Shown: positions 43,414-54,325 of the stretch, one piece after another
Layout of the letters: each line of letters starts with the position of its first letter
Numbering within the stretch: position 1 is the first letter of the stretch
Source: Geosiphon pyriformis
Taxonomy: Eukaryota; Glomeromycota; Glomeromycetes; Archaeosporales; Geosiphonaceae
Length of the DNA stretch: 64,000 nt
Reading direction: 5' to 3'
NCBI GenBank assembly: GCA_016748015.1
Contig: JAAOMT010000276.1
Location: forward strand, 468,088 to 532,087
Made by a program: the position numbers and the translations under genes
The notes under the pieces: generated by a model
Databases searched by the model: none
Told to the model about the DNA's origin: nothing
The model's input: only the letters and a program-made list of their open reading frames with translations

Positions 43414-46113
43414 ATGCCAGGAAGACGAAAACAATACGAACCACCACCTTCATCAGGAGCAACTTCAGTAAACATCGCAACTGCTTTTAATCAAGCACGC
43501 ACCGTGACACCTGTTAGAAATAGCGATAGTCGGACATCACGTCAAAGTTCACGAAAAGATCGTAGTATATCACCTGCTAGCAGTAGCAACGGTAGAAGCC
43601 TTCAATATGCTCCTTCACCAAAGTATACCACTTATTTGAAAGAAAGATCCCCAGTGGTCGATGACGCATATGGCTCAATGCTGGAGAGTGCCTTCTCAAG
43701 GGAAGAAGAGTTATTGAGGGAATGGGAATTGGATCCCTCATTGAGCCCTCTTGGAAGAGAGAATGAGTATTTTAGTCAACACTATTCTGAAGAATCTGAA
43801 CCAGAAGAAGTAAACTCTGACTTACAAGTTGCCTCTGAAGTTTCAGATGCATACGAAGAAGAGGAAAAAGAAAAAGACAGTGAGGAAGAAGAAGAGGATG
43901 AACGAAATCCTAATGAACATTACGATTCTCCAACTCCTCGGAGTTCACCTAGTTCCTGCGATTCACCCATGGTAGTTTCTGACATTCAAAAGCCCCCTGT
44001 GATAAATGCTTCTCGTGATATAAATTATTTAGGCACTGATAATGGTAATCGCACACTTGTATACGCGAGGCTACTGGGTCCATTGAAATTTGGATTGCGA
44101 CTGCTTTTATGGCCATTAGAGATAGCATTACTTTTTATAGGATGGTGTTTATTTATCATATTAGCTACCATAAAAAAGACAGCATATTTTTTTTGGAGAA
44201 ATCTTACCGGTCATGGACAATATGTGGCAATACTTCAAACCGAAATCGACCCATCATCATCATCATCACCAGCTTTGGTTACAGTAGCTACTGTTTCTGG
44301 TCAACGTGGTACAAAGTATTGGTGGATATTTTGGATTCTGATCTTATTTTGGCTATTATGGTATTTGAGACTTGCAGGATATTTACGCGAAAATCAAACT
44401 CGATTCTGGCCAATTACTTGGAGCGATCGAAACACACGGATTCCAGGATTCATGGATGGAACGAACAATCTTGAATATCTAAGAGAATTGATAAGAACAG
44501 AGGTGAGGTTGGAATGCAGTGGCGATAATAAGAAATCATCTGCTGTCTCTCCTTCAACGGAACTTATTGAACCGAATATGATTGAATTCAAAGCTTTTAT
44601 TTCCAAGGAGGTCAAGACTGCGTGTGAAGAAAATTCCGTTTTTCTTGAGAAACATCTTCAATCCCAGGTTGATAAGAATCTTGACTATGTAAAGAGTAAA
44701 GTCAAAAGTGATGTGACCACCGATGTGAATAATGACATTAGGGACATCAAAAACGGAGTAAAAATTAATATAGATGAAATTCGAACCAAAGTGACCAATG
44801 ATATCTCTGGAATAAAGAATGAAGTCAAAGACATAAGAGAAGTAATCAAAACCGACATTAGTAAGGTTAACAAGGAACTCACCAATGTTCGTAGCCAATT
44901 CAATAATAAGCTCAATAGCCTCAAGAGCGAACTTGAAAACGGGATCAAGACTGATATGAATTCAGAATTTATACAAATGAAAAACGAAATTAGATATGAA
45001 TTTAGAGGTGATATTAATGGGTTAGAAAAGGATATCAAATTGCTAAAGATTCAAGTTAAAGATGAAATTAAAGATGCTATTCATAGCCAAGTAAAGGGTG
45101 ATTTTAGGAGTGACTTAAAGAATGAAGTCAAGAACGAAGTAAGAAATGATATATCTAATGAAATCAAAACACAAATGTCAAAATCCAAATCTTTACGTAC
45201 CACTACATCATGGAAAGGCGGCGAAGATATGATGGAAATCATTCGAACTGAAGCCAGAAAGATCGTCTCTGATGAACTTTTGGTATTTTCACAAGATAAA
45301 TTAAATCGGCCTGATTTTGCCCTACATTCAGGGGGCGCGAAAATTATTAGTCGATACACGAGTAAAACTTATGAACTTTGGCCAGATAAATGGTATCAAA
45401 AATTCTTTGCACAATTATCCGGACAAGGGATTCTTCGAGGGAAACCGCCAGTAACCGCAATTTCACCAGATACTCATGTTGGACAATGTTGGCCTTTCCC
45501 CGGGAAAGAAGGTCAACTGGCTGTATTACTGAATCGAAGAGTTTACGTGACTGCTATCACATATGATCATGTCAGTAAACAAGTGACTGTGGACGTTATG
45601 AGTGCCCCAAAAGATTTTGAAGTGTGGGGAATCATTGATGAAGGAGTGAGTAATAGTAATCGTGGATCCTTGGGTGGAGGTGGAGATGCTGGGGAGGAGA
45701 ATGTTGATGATTTATTTACCGAGACGGCAGAAGGTGATATGGAATCAACCGAAGAAGAATGTGGTTTCCGTGAAGATGGTCAATACGTCACACATAAAAA
45801 TAATATTCCACCGACAAGTAGTTCACAACGCCCCAGTGCATTAACAGAAATTGACCCGAAAACTGAGAATGCCACATCGGATGAATTGAAACTTGGATCA
45901 TCACCGGCACACTTTTTCCTTGGTAGTTACACATATGATATTAACGGATTACCAGTGCAAACATTTGAAGTTCCAGAACAAATTCGAAGTGCTAATCGAC
46001 CTATAAGAGCAATTATAATGAAGGTTAATAGTAATTGGGGAAAACCCGGGTATACCTGTCTATACCGATTCCGTGTACATGGGGATCCGGCGGATAAAGT
46101 TGAAGTGCATTGA
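43414..46113 (+). CDS. SUN-domain inner nuclear membrane protein (Sad1/UNC-84 type)
   Basis: SUN proteins span the inner nuclear membrane and bind KASH proteins in the perinuclear space, linking chromatin or spindle pole to the cytoskeleton. The single exon has 899 codons. Residues 1-200 are Ser/Pro-rich then acidic (EEEEKEKDSEEEEEDE at about 152), the nuclear side. Hydrophobic segments at about 224-252 (FGLRLLLWPLEIALLFIGWC) and 302-324 (WWIFWILILFWLLWYL) are likely membrane helices. Residues about 385-590 are a charged helical region with repeated Lys/Asp heptads, a coiled coil for trimerisation. The SUN domain is about 630-895 (FALHSGGAKIISRYTS, GQCWPFPGKEGQLAVLL, PKDFEVWGI, FFLGSYTYDINGLPVQTFEV, NWGKPGYTCLYRFRVHG). 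Odd: an acidic low-complexity insert of about 90 residues (742-832) splits it. A GTGAGT at 45646 could suggest an intron, but no in-frame acceptor fits. The start is chosen because it is the first ATG of the frame after an A-rich leader. Confidence 0.92.
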   Translation: MPGRRKQYEPPPSSGATSVNIATAFNQARTVTPVRNSDSRTSRQSSRKDRSISPASSSNGRSLQYAPSPKYTTYLKERSPVVDDAYGSMLESAFSREEELLREWELDPSLSPLGRENEYFSQHYSEESEPEEVNSDLQVASEVSDAYEEEEKEKDSEEEEEDERNPNEHYDSPTPRSSPSSCDSPMVVSDIQKPPVINASRDINYLGTDNGNRTLVYARLLGPLKFGLRLLLWPLEIALLFIGWCLFIILATIKKTAYFFWRNLTGHGQYVAILQTEIDPSSSSSPALVTVATVSGQRGTKYWWIFWILILFWLLWYLRLAGYLRENQTRFWPITWSDRNTRIPGFMDGTNNLEYLRELIRTEVRLECSGDNKKSSAVSPSTELIEPNMIEFKAFISKEVKTACEENSVFLEKHLQSQVDKNLDYVKSKVKSDVTTDVNNDIRDIKNGVKINIDEIRTKVTNDISGIKNEVKDIREVIKTDISKVNKELTNVRSQFNNKLNSLKSELENGIKTDMNSEFIQMKNEIRYEFRGDINGLEKDIKLLKIQVKDEIKDAIHSQVKGDFRSDLKNEVKNEVRNDISNEIKTQMSKSKSLRTTTSWKGGEDMMEIIRTEARKIVSDELLVFSQDKLNRPDFALHSGGAKIISRYTSKTYELWPDKWYQKFFAQLSGQGILRGKPPVTAISPDTHVGQCWPFPGKEGQLAVLLNRRVYVTAITYDHVSKQVTVDVMSAPKDFEVWGIIDEGVSNSNRGSLGGGGDAGEENVDDLFTETAEGDMESTEEECGFREDGQYVTHKNNIPPTSSSQRPSALTEIDPKTENATSDELKLGSSPAHFFLGSYTYDINGLPVQTFEVPEQIRSANRPIRAIIMKVNSNWGKPGYTCLYRFRVHGDPADKVEVH

Positions 46114-46610
46114 GATCTAATCATTTGAACAAGTGCTTTATCATTTCAATCCCATGATAATTACCCCAAAGATTCCATTATCAAATTAAAGTTCAAATCA
46201 TGGTGTAATGTTAATTTACCGCCTAAAAATGTACAAACTTTAATGACATTCATTTTTCGCATTTATGAAGTAATGTTGCGGCTCAATGATTCATTAATCA
46301 CAAGTACTAAAGTGAACTTCAACTTTATTGGTAAATTGAATTGTTCTAAGGAGTTGACACGAGAGTTTGTAGAAAATTAATGAACTAATGATGGACGAAA
46401 AGGCTTCCTATAGAAAATGTTTTACGAGTAAAGAGCACTGATTGGTAACGAAAAATTGGGATATTGATAATTCGCAAACAGCTGAGAAAAATGGAAACTA
46501 TATCACAGATAAAAGTCTAAATTGAATTTTATAATATGAAAGCAAATAGTATTAGTCATGTTTTAAGATTCAAGAGTGTGGAGTTAAAATTTTACCTTGG
46601 AATTGAGCCA
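46114..46610. other. Convergent intergenic region
   Basis: About 500 bp between two genes that point toward each other; host-like composition. It should hold both 3' UTRs and terminators. I see no ORF or repeat. Confidence 0.6.
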
Positions 46611-47269
46611 TCACTGGTCATCCTCCTTTTTCGTGGGTGCTTCTCTTTCTTCTTTTAACATTGATGCTCTGAACATTGCCTTGCGCCTGATAGCGTCACT
46701 TAGATGTCCAACAGGGTATAAAATTTTAAAATAATTCTGATCTTTAAAGAATTTATTATTCTTTAAGATTTTTGCCTCAGCCTTATCACGTCCCTCAATG
46801 AACTTTTGTTTTATTGGTCCCCATTCATCTTCCGATCTCCCATTTTTGCACAGATAGTTATATTTTGATTCCATCTTATTGAGATCCTCACTAATCTTCT
46901 CCCGCCACAGACGATCCTCCTCTCGTAGCCGAAGACGACAAGCCACATATCGTTCTGAAAGGACAATTTTCACTTCAGTATCACCAGACTTCCCAACTAA
47001 ATGATGCCTAGTTTTGGTTTTGTTTAATGGAGAGGAAATGAACACGGAGTGAGGTTTTCTTTTTAGAAGGCCATCCATGTGTACTTCTGATTGATAAAAA
47101 CAAGTTTAAGAATAAGGAAAATGTCATAAACATGAGAATAAGGTAAAAGAAAGCCAAGGTGGTTACTTGTAGGCGGCAAAACTTCAATAAATCTTCTCTT
47201 TTGAGGGTGAGATCTGTCCTTGTAGCATTTACGCTTAGCCGAAGCTCGCTGTTCATCATAATCAGACAT
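46611..47269 (-). CDS. Unknown protein, two exons, 192 aa
   Basis: Exon 1 is 47269-47167, intron 47166-47087 (80 bp, GTAACC...ATCAG), exon 2 47086-46611. Splicing joins ...EVLPPT to KVHMDGLLKRKPHSV with no frame break and removes a stop in exon 1's read-through. The protein is small, basic and highly charged: an N-terminal cluster KRKCYKDRSHPQKRR, then SPLNKTKTRHHLVG, then a long helical part (ACRLRLREEDRLWREKISED, SEDEWGPIKQKF, GRDKAEAKILKNNKFF) and a C-terminal basic stretch (LSDAIRRKAMFRASMLKEER). I recognise no family; a nuclear protein is possible from the basic clusters but unproven. Composition is host-like. A GT directly after the stop region (near 46590) leaves open a longer 3' end. 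Confidence 0.7.
47087..47166 (-). other. Intron of the 46611-47269 gene
   Basis: 80 bp, donor A|GTAACC and acceptor ATCAG|AA on minus; AT-rich with a pyrimidine-rich end. Phase 1. Confidence 0.7.
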
Positions 47270-47900
47270 TGTTGGAAGGTATACTTGGGGCGTAAAGTGA
47301 GGATCTAAGAAACGTAAAACTAAAGGAGTGATAGTCTACGCGAAAAAAGTTGAAGAATCCACCACGGCCGAACTTCACGATTAATGAAATCAACGCGTCT
47401 AGTTACGAATTTCTTTATATGAGAAAATATAAATGCATCAAATTACGCGTCTAGGACGCTTTGATTTTACAAATGGCCCAAATGAGAGATTGAAAAAGAC
47501 AGGTGGAATGAAAGGTGGACTCGGGAGTTGCGAATTCGAATCTGTTGAATGAATGATGTTAATGATGACCAATGTTCTTATTGGTTAATGCTGAATATAC
47601 ATTTTCTTAACAATACTTGTTATACACAACAATTTAAATATTTCAAAAAATAAAAAAAATAAAAAATAAAACAATACATAATATTTAATATTTAATATTT
47701 AATATATGAAATTTAATTGGCTGTAATATAAGACTAATTTATAAGTTTTAACAATAAAAATAAACACAATTAAATTATAATTAATTAATATATATTGTAA
47801 AAAAATTTTGTGTTATTAATTTGAAAAAAACATGTTAATAAGTAAAAATATTAAAGTTTTTAGTAAAGTTTCTGATATTAAATTAAAGCTTGCCAATTTA
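47270..47900. other. Upstream region of the unknown gene, then AT-rich sequence
   Basis: 47270-47600 is host-like and should contain the minus-strand promoter; no clear motif. From 47640 the sequence becomes very AT-rich, with ATATTTAAT repeats at about 47681-47710. Nothing coding seen. Confidence 0.5.
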
Positions 47901-50819
47901 TGACAATATGCTATTATTTATTTTAAAACTTTTAAAATTGTTAAAACTGTTTTTGTTTACTAATAATATAAAATTGATTTTTTACAGTCAGATCTCTATA
48001 AAAGAACACAATTAGAACATGCAAATTATGTTTTATTTTAGAGGTGTTCTATTATAAAGTTTTATAATAATAATTATTATTATTATTAAAATATTGATTA
48101 ATTATTACCTTTTTTTAGAATTTTCTTTCATTTTTTTGTATTTATATAATTTTTTCTAAGTAAATTTTGGTTTTCTATACTAAAATTTTCTTTTACTAAT
48201 TGCTTTAAATCTAATTATCTTTTTTAATGCTTTATATGCTTCTGTAATTGTAATTATAGCAGATGAAAATTTTTTAAATTCTTTTTCTAAGTTATTAATT
48301 GTATTAATTTTAATTTGAATATTGGCTAAAACCATATCTACAATTTTATTATCATTAAGAATATTTTCAGTTGCCAATAATTCATCAATTGCTACAGTAT
48401 AATTTTTGAAATTTGACCAATTGTTGTGTATTTGATGGTAAATTGTTGAATATATCTATAGCAATTGATGTTTCGGATCTTGAATTTTTAATTCTTAATT
48501 ATAGAAAAGAATATCTATTTTTTGCTGACAATTTTGAATTATAATAGATATTACTTAAAACCATGATTGAACAACATAATTAATTGCTTGTTTTTTGTTT
48601 AATTTATTTTTAAAAAATAAATTAATATTAGATAAAATTATATAATATATAATAATAATAATTCTGTATATATTATATTACTTATTTGTTTAATATTAAT
48701 TTTTTGTTCAAATTAATATAAAATATGTTAACAATATAAGTACTTATATTTATCTTTGAAAAATTTAATACTGCCAGCATTTATTGGTTAAAGATATAAT
48801 ATAGTATTTGAAAAAAATAGTGCAAAGTAATATTGATTAATTAGAATAAATTTTTTTTGATTTGAGTATGATGAAAAATTGCATTATTAACCAAAAGTAA
48901 TATATGTTGATTTTGAATTTGAAAGCCTTTATTTATATATTTAAGTCATGTTTTTCATATATTTTGCTAAGCACACAAGACATTTATTCTAATAAACATT
49001 TCTTAAACTGAGTTCATTTTGAATTATTAGTATTCTTAATACAAAATTTTTATTAATTTTTATTAGTTTGCTTATAAATTGCATTCAAGTATTTATTTAA
49101 AAAACTATTTAAGCCAATTGAAACCACAACAACCAAATAATTAGTATTGAAGAAATCAGAAATACCATTAATTTTATGCCTAATTACTGTTGTTAAAAGA
49201 TATTTATTAACTAAAATGTAGTTAATAGTTTTTCTTAAACTTTTTGAATTGCTTTATGTCAAAATTTTAGCAATTGAATTATCTATTAGAGAATTATACA
49301 AATCTAAATCAAAACATTTTTTGAAATTTATGCTATGTTTTATATTATCTTCATTGAAATTATCTTTTATAATCACATAAAAACTTAAACTAATTACTTT
49401 GACAATACAAAAATTTATTACAAAAGTTTGATTAAACTGCATACTTATTAAAGCTTCAACATAGAAACCCAAAACTGTTACTAAAATTGTATTGTTAAAT
49501 AATAAACAAATCAAAAATAAATGGCCTGAAATCTTAGAGACTTTATAAACATACTAAGCAAGAGCATTATTTATTACTATAATTTTTTCTGAATCCAGAT
49601 ACCAAAGTTCAAACCAAAAACAAAAACTTTTAAATTTAGAAATTTGTTTTTAATAGAAAATTTAGCCTGTTTTTTCAACTTTGTCTTAGTAATTATGGAA
49701 ACCAAATTGCCAAAATTATTATACTATCTAATAATATTTTTTTGTTTAGCTAAATTGTTTATTTCTCTAATATTGCACATTGAAAATTTCCATATAAAAT
49801 TGGTTATTAAGATAAAAAAATTTGAGCCAGTACACAATAGATCTAACTTTGCTAAAACTAAACTAACAAAAGTCTTAAAATCAATTCCAGACTGTCTATC
49901 TTAATGATTAAAACTTTTAAACTGTTTGAATCTAATACTGATGCTTTAGCAAAAGCTAAAGAAAAAAATAGAAACAAAATCTGTAAATTGTTTAAAACCA
50001 TGCTTGTATCTAGATCTATATTAAAAATTGATAGATTTATAGAAATGTAAAAAAAAAACCATTGACATCAATTCCATATTACTAAGTTTACATACAATAG
50101 CAGATATTTGATTAACCAGCAGCTTTAAGAAACATTTTAAGAAAACCAGACAAGCACTTATAAAAAAATTATTTGGCAAAACAGAAAAAACTTTTCTATT
50201 AAAACCTAAAGCATTAGAAAGAGAAAACCCAGAACCAAAACCAGAATACAATTTGTTAAAAACAGAAACCACTAAAACCACCTAAGCTTATAATTTGCTA
50301 CCAAAAACAGCATATTAAAAGATAAAAACATTTCTTTTAACATACAATCTGGCCAGCTTAAAATAATTATTATCCAAAACAAATTTTTTAAATACTTTTA
50401 AAAACAAAGAGGTGGAAAAATCAGATATATTACATTCTAAAGCAAAATGTTTAAAATATTTATATTTCTTATATTAAACTAAATCCATTCTAGTTCAAAA
50501 AAGTTTCATATCACCAAAAATTGGCTCTATGTAAAAAGCAAATTCTAGTTTCTTATTTGATTCAAAACCAATTATAGCACAACAAATCTTATTGCCAGTT
50601 TTGAATAATTAATTTATGATACAAGTTTTTTTACCAGTCTTCTTTAATAGAATATCAAAATTATAAGCAGTTGTTCTTACAAACAAAGTAAATAGAAGTA
50701 TTTTAAACTGATTTTTAAACATTCAAACATCATAATTTCCTATAGTTTTTGTCATATGTACTGAATTTTTTCTGATTAAGAATAATTATTTAACTGTTAA
50801 TTAATCTGTTTGAACCAAT
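47900..50819 (-). pseudogene. Second-family LINE: end of ORF1 and start of ORF2 (endonuclease), strongly decayed
   Basis: Read on minus from 50819 with many stops and shifts. LLFTLFVRTTAYNFDILLKKTGKKTC and CCAIIGFESNKKLEFAF lead to a knuckle remnant YKKYKYFKHFALEC (the two N-terminal Cys are Tyr) near 50430-50475. A Gly/Ser linker and coiled region follow (LKLLVNQISAIVCKLSNMEL, about 50080-50130). Then comes the start of an AP-type endonuclease: FSMCNIREINNLAKQK (about 49750-49800), TKTKL where the metal-binding Glu is Lys, and DNFNED (about 49370, the GDFNE motif). Below 49250 only weak traces remain. The N-terminal half of ORF1 is at 52540-53330, beyond the LTR B insertion. Confidence 0.6.
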
Positions 50820-50823
50820 TTAG

Positions 50824-52526
50824 TGTTACAAATAATTATTTGGAATATTAAAACAAATAACAAACTCATAATTTAGTGCTTAATAACTGACAATATTGAT
50901 AATTTCTGAAGGTTTTGGAGTCTAAAAGTTTTGGTTGAGTTCTTTGTATAATAAACAAAGATTTAATTAATGGTTTCTTTCATGAATTTTTTTTTCAGCA
51001 TAATAGCTGGTTTAATTTAACAGTCATGCTCTTTTAATAAGCTATCCTTAAATTTTTATTCTTATTTCCAGTATTATAAGTTATTATTTAGGATGTTAGA
51101 ACAAATAACAAACTCATAACTTAGTGCTTAATAGTTGAAAATATTAGTAATTTTGAAGATTTTAAAGTCTAAAGATTTTGGTTAAGTTTTTTGTATAATA
51201 AACAAAAATTCAATTAATGATTTCTTCCATAAATTTTTTTTTTAGCATAATAGCCAGTTTATTTTAACAGTTGTGTTTTTTTAATAAGTTATTCTTAAAT
51301 TTCTACTCTTATTTCTGGGTTTTTTATAAGACTATCCTTGATGTTAAATATTCAGCACTTAATTTTTTTAATTAATTAGCAAACAACAAAGAACAAAAGA
51401 AAAGAAAATAAAAAATTAGTATATTATCAATAGTTATAATCAAGAGCTATTGATTCAAGTATTAGATTCTATTAACATGGAATGTTAATAATGTAAAATT
51501 GATTAATATTTTTTAATCAAATAATAATATCATAAATTCAAATAATAATTGATATTTTATTAATGTATAGTTTGATTTCACTTTAAGTTATAGAAAACTA
51601 CCTTTTGAAAGAAGAGGTATTGGATAATTAATGGTTTTTAACTGATTTGTCTCAATTAATTCTGTTTTTTCTGCTTCTAATACTTTTACTATATATACAT
51701 AATTTTTGTTATATGAAATCTTATATTTTCTTGAGCAATATGCCTTATTTTCATTAACAATGTGCTTATTGCTAAGCAATATGTCATGATTTTTAACAAT
51801 GTGCTTATTGCTAAGCAGTATGCCATAATTTACTAACAATGTATTTATTGTTAAGCAATGTGTCATAATTTTTTATCATTGTGCTTATTTACTAAGTTTT
51901 ATTCTCTTATTGGTTTATTTTTTTATTTGTTTTTCCTACTTTTTTTTTTGTACTTTTTTATAAATAATATTAGATCTTTTATTAGGCTACTCTTGACATT
52001 AATTATTTAGTGCTTAAGCTTTTTAATTGATTTAGTAAACAACAAAGAAATGAAACAAAAAAAATAAAAATAAAAAAAAATTAGTATTTTATTAATAGCC
52101 ATAATCAAGAGCTATTGGTTTAATATAATTAAGTGCTGAATTTTATTAACATGAAGTATTGATAATAAATAAGTAATTAATATTCTTAATCAAGCAATAA
52201 TATCATGGATTGGATAATAATTAAATATTTATTTAATATTAATATGTTTTCATTTCAAGTTATAAAAAACTATTTTTTAAAGAGAAGATATTGGGGTTTT
52301 GAATTCTATCAAATTCTGAATACTTTTCTGCTTTTAATACTCTTATTATATATATATAATTTGTATTATAAGAGATTTTTAGAGAATTCCGCAATTTTTT
52401 AAAAGAATCCTAGAATTTTAGAATCTTGCAATTTCTTAAAAAATTCCTAAAATTTTCTATTTTACTATACCTATTTTTGATTGGCTATTTTACCTATTAT
52501 TATAATTCTTAATTTCTATGAATAAG
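50824..52526 (-). repeat. LTR B (outer copy), split by a second LTR B
   Basis: Parts 50824-51071 and 51974-52526 join into one decayed LTR B on minus. The outside flank is TTAG (50820-50823). It sits inside the second-family LINE ORF1. Confidence 0.65.
51072..51969 (-). repeat. LTR B (inner copy) nested in LTR B
   Basis: Starts TATTATAAG after CCAG (51068-51071) and ends ATAAATAATA before TTAG (51970-51973), consistent with a decayed CCAG duplication. Its variable slot holds about four copies of a roughly 48-bp unit (GCTTATTGCTAAGCAATATG and variants) at 51735-51900, not the GGAATTC repeat of the full element. Confidence 0.65.
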
Positions 52527-52539
52527 ATTGCAAATTTTA

Positions 52540-53330
52540 CTAGTCTTTTGTTATAGTCCAATTTATTACAATTTGATTAATACAATCTAATCAAACTTGG
52601 CTACTGTAACAATAACTATATTTTTTGACATATCAATAAGAATTTTTTTAATTACTACAGTCCAATCTGAATGCATTTTTTGTCTTTTAAAATTATTGTT
52701 TATAATGATTTCTTTTTTTTAACCAATAATGTAATTTTTTTTATGTTTTTCTTTGATGTAAACATTAATTTAATAATTTTTTCAAACTTTAAAAGAATAG
52801 TAGTCTTTCCAAAACCATTAATTGTTGAAAAAAAAATTTTGATTACTTGAGTTTTTGCAATTGTTAATTTGTTTTCTACTACTAAAAAATTAATATTCAA
52901 TGCAAATAATTTTTTTACAGCTACTTTGACTTAAATTTTTACAATCTTTGAATCAATCCATCTTTTGTCCAAAGAAATATTGAGAGGAGGAAGAAAAAGT
53001 TCTTTATTTTTATCCATGTTATTATTAATTGTGCTAATAAGAAAACTATATTCCAAACTAATATTTACTCTTTTAGCTTTAAAAATAATAACTGCCAAGC
53101 CAAGAAAAAAGCCATTATTAATGCTTAATAAAATACTGTTATCTTTATTATTACCTAATTTACTGTTTATATTCGAATACATATCATTACCAACATCAAA
53201 TTTTACCAAAAAAATATCTTTTTTATCACTAAAGTGTTTAATATTACCAATAAAAATCTTATTTTTGAAAGAAAAAGCCTTTAGCAGAACCATAAAAAGC
53301 ACTTTTAAGCACTTTTTTTAAACATATTGC
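52540..53330 (-). pseudogene. Second-family LINE ORF1, N-terminal half, decayed
   Basis: Open at 53302-52931 (KTFSF-like start, GNIKHFSDKKDIFLVKFDVG, PPLNISLDKRWIDSKIVKI) and 52900-52700 (FFSTINGFGKTTILLKFEKI, LMFTSKKNIKK). The layout of a charged leader, LDKRW and INGFG segments matches ORF1 proteins common in Glomeromycotina LINEs. It continues at 50819 after the LTR B nest. Confidence 0.6.
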
Positions 53331-53711
53331 TACTTAAAGCAGCTACCAACTTTATCATAAAAAGATTATTTGTTTAAGAAATATTGCAAAAAAATAACAA
53401 GAAAAAAATAAAAACTTTTTTTTTCGGAAAATTGTTCTTCAAGAATTTGAGATGTAAGAGAAAAAAAATGTATTTATTAAATAAATAAATAAAAAGTAAA
53501 AAATTTTTTATATGTTTTAAAATTTATATATTTTTTTGTTTTTAAAATTAATTATTTTAATAAAAAATATATTTAATTACTATAATTAATATTAAGTTTA
53601 TAAAATTTTATTTGGTTTTATAAGAAATATTTTTGTTTTAAGTTATAATATCTGTATTTTATTGCTTAAATTATGTAATATATTTTTAAAAACTTTATTT
53701 TTTAATTATAA
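53331..53711. other. AT-rich stretch without features
   Basis: A/T runs only; no gene or clear repeat seen. Confidence 0.5.
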
Positions 53712-54325
53712 TATTATAAATTAGAATAATAAGCTAATAGATAACAAAAAAAACAAGATTATAAGATAATAAAATAAATCAAAAAAAATTCAACTTTAAA
53801 AAATGAATTAAATAAATATGAATTTAATGTATAAAATTAGTATTATAAAATATTTCAATCATTATTTTTTTCAAAAGATAACCAAAGAATTTGAAAGTAG
53901 AAAAATAGTTTATGTTATTAACAAAAGATAACATATTGTTATAATTTTATGTTTTATGTTAACACTCTTAAAATTCAATATTAAATATTAAATGCACTTT
54001 TTAATCATATTTTATATAATAATTTTCAAATACTATAATTGTATAGATTAAAAAAAAATAAGTAAATACCAATAAGTAATTTTTTATCTTAAAATGTTTA
54101 AATACTTAAAAATAAAAAAAAGAAAATAAATAATATAAAAAAAATTAAGATAATAATTATTATTTTATTTCTTCTTAATTATATCATTCTATAGCTAAAA
54201 AATTTATTATTTATATAACTATTAAAAGTAATTAACAATTAGATTAATGATTAAATCAATAATTAGATTAATAATCAAATCAATAATCAAGTTATTAATT
54301 AAGTTAATAATTAGGTTAATAATCA
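53712..54325 (-). repeat. LTR of family A (A5 left), AT-decayed
   Basis: Follows the family A LTR base for base with extensive C-to-T and G-to-A change. It breaks off in the TGATCA-type array at 54325, where a LINE begins. Confidence 0.75.

Noticed and set aside
45646-45926. Intron in the SUN gene from GTGAGT at 45646 to TAG at 45926
   Set aside because: 281 bp would shift the frame and remove the conserved FFLGS strand; the unspliced frame stays open.
51588-51866. 92-codon frame with repeated LLSNKHIV units as a repeat protein
   Set aside because: It is the 48-bp tandem repeat of a decayed LTR B read in one frame; 48 is a multiple of 3, so an open frame is expected.
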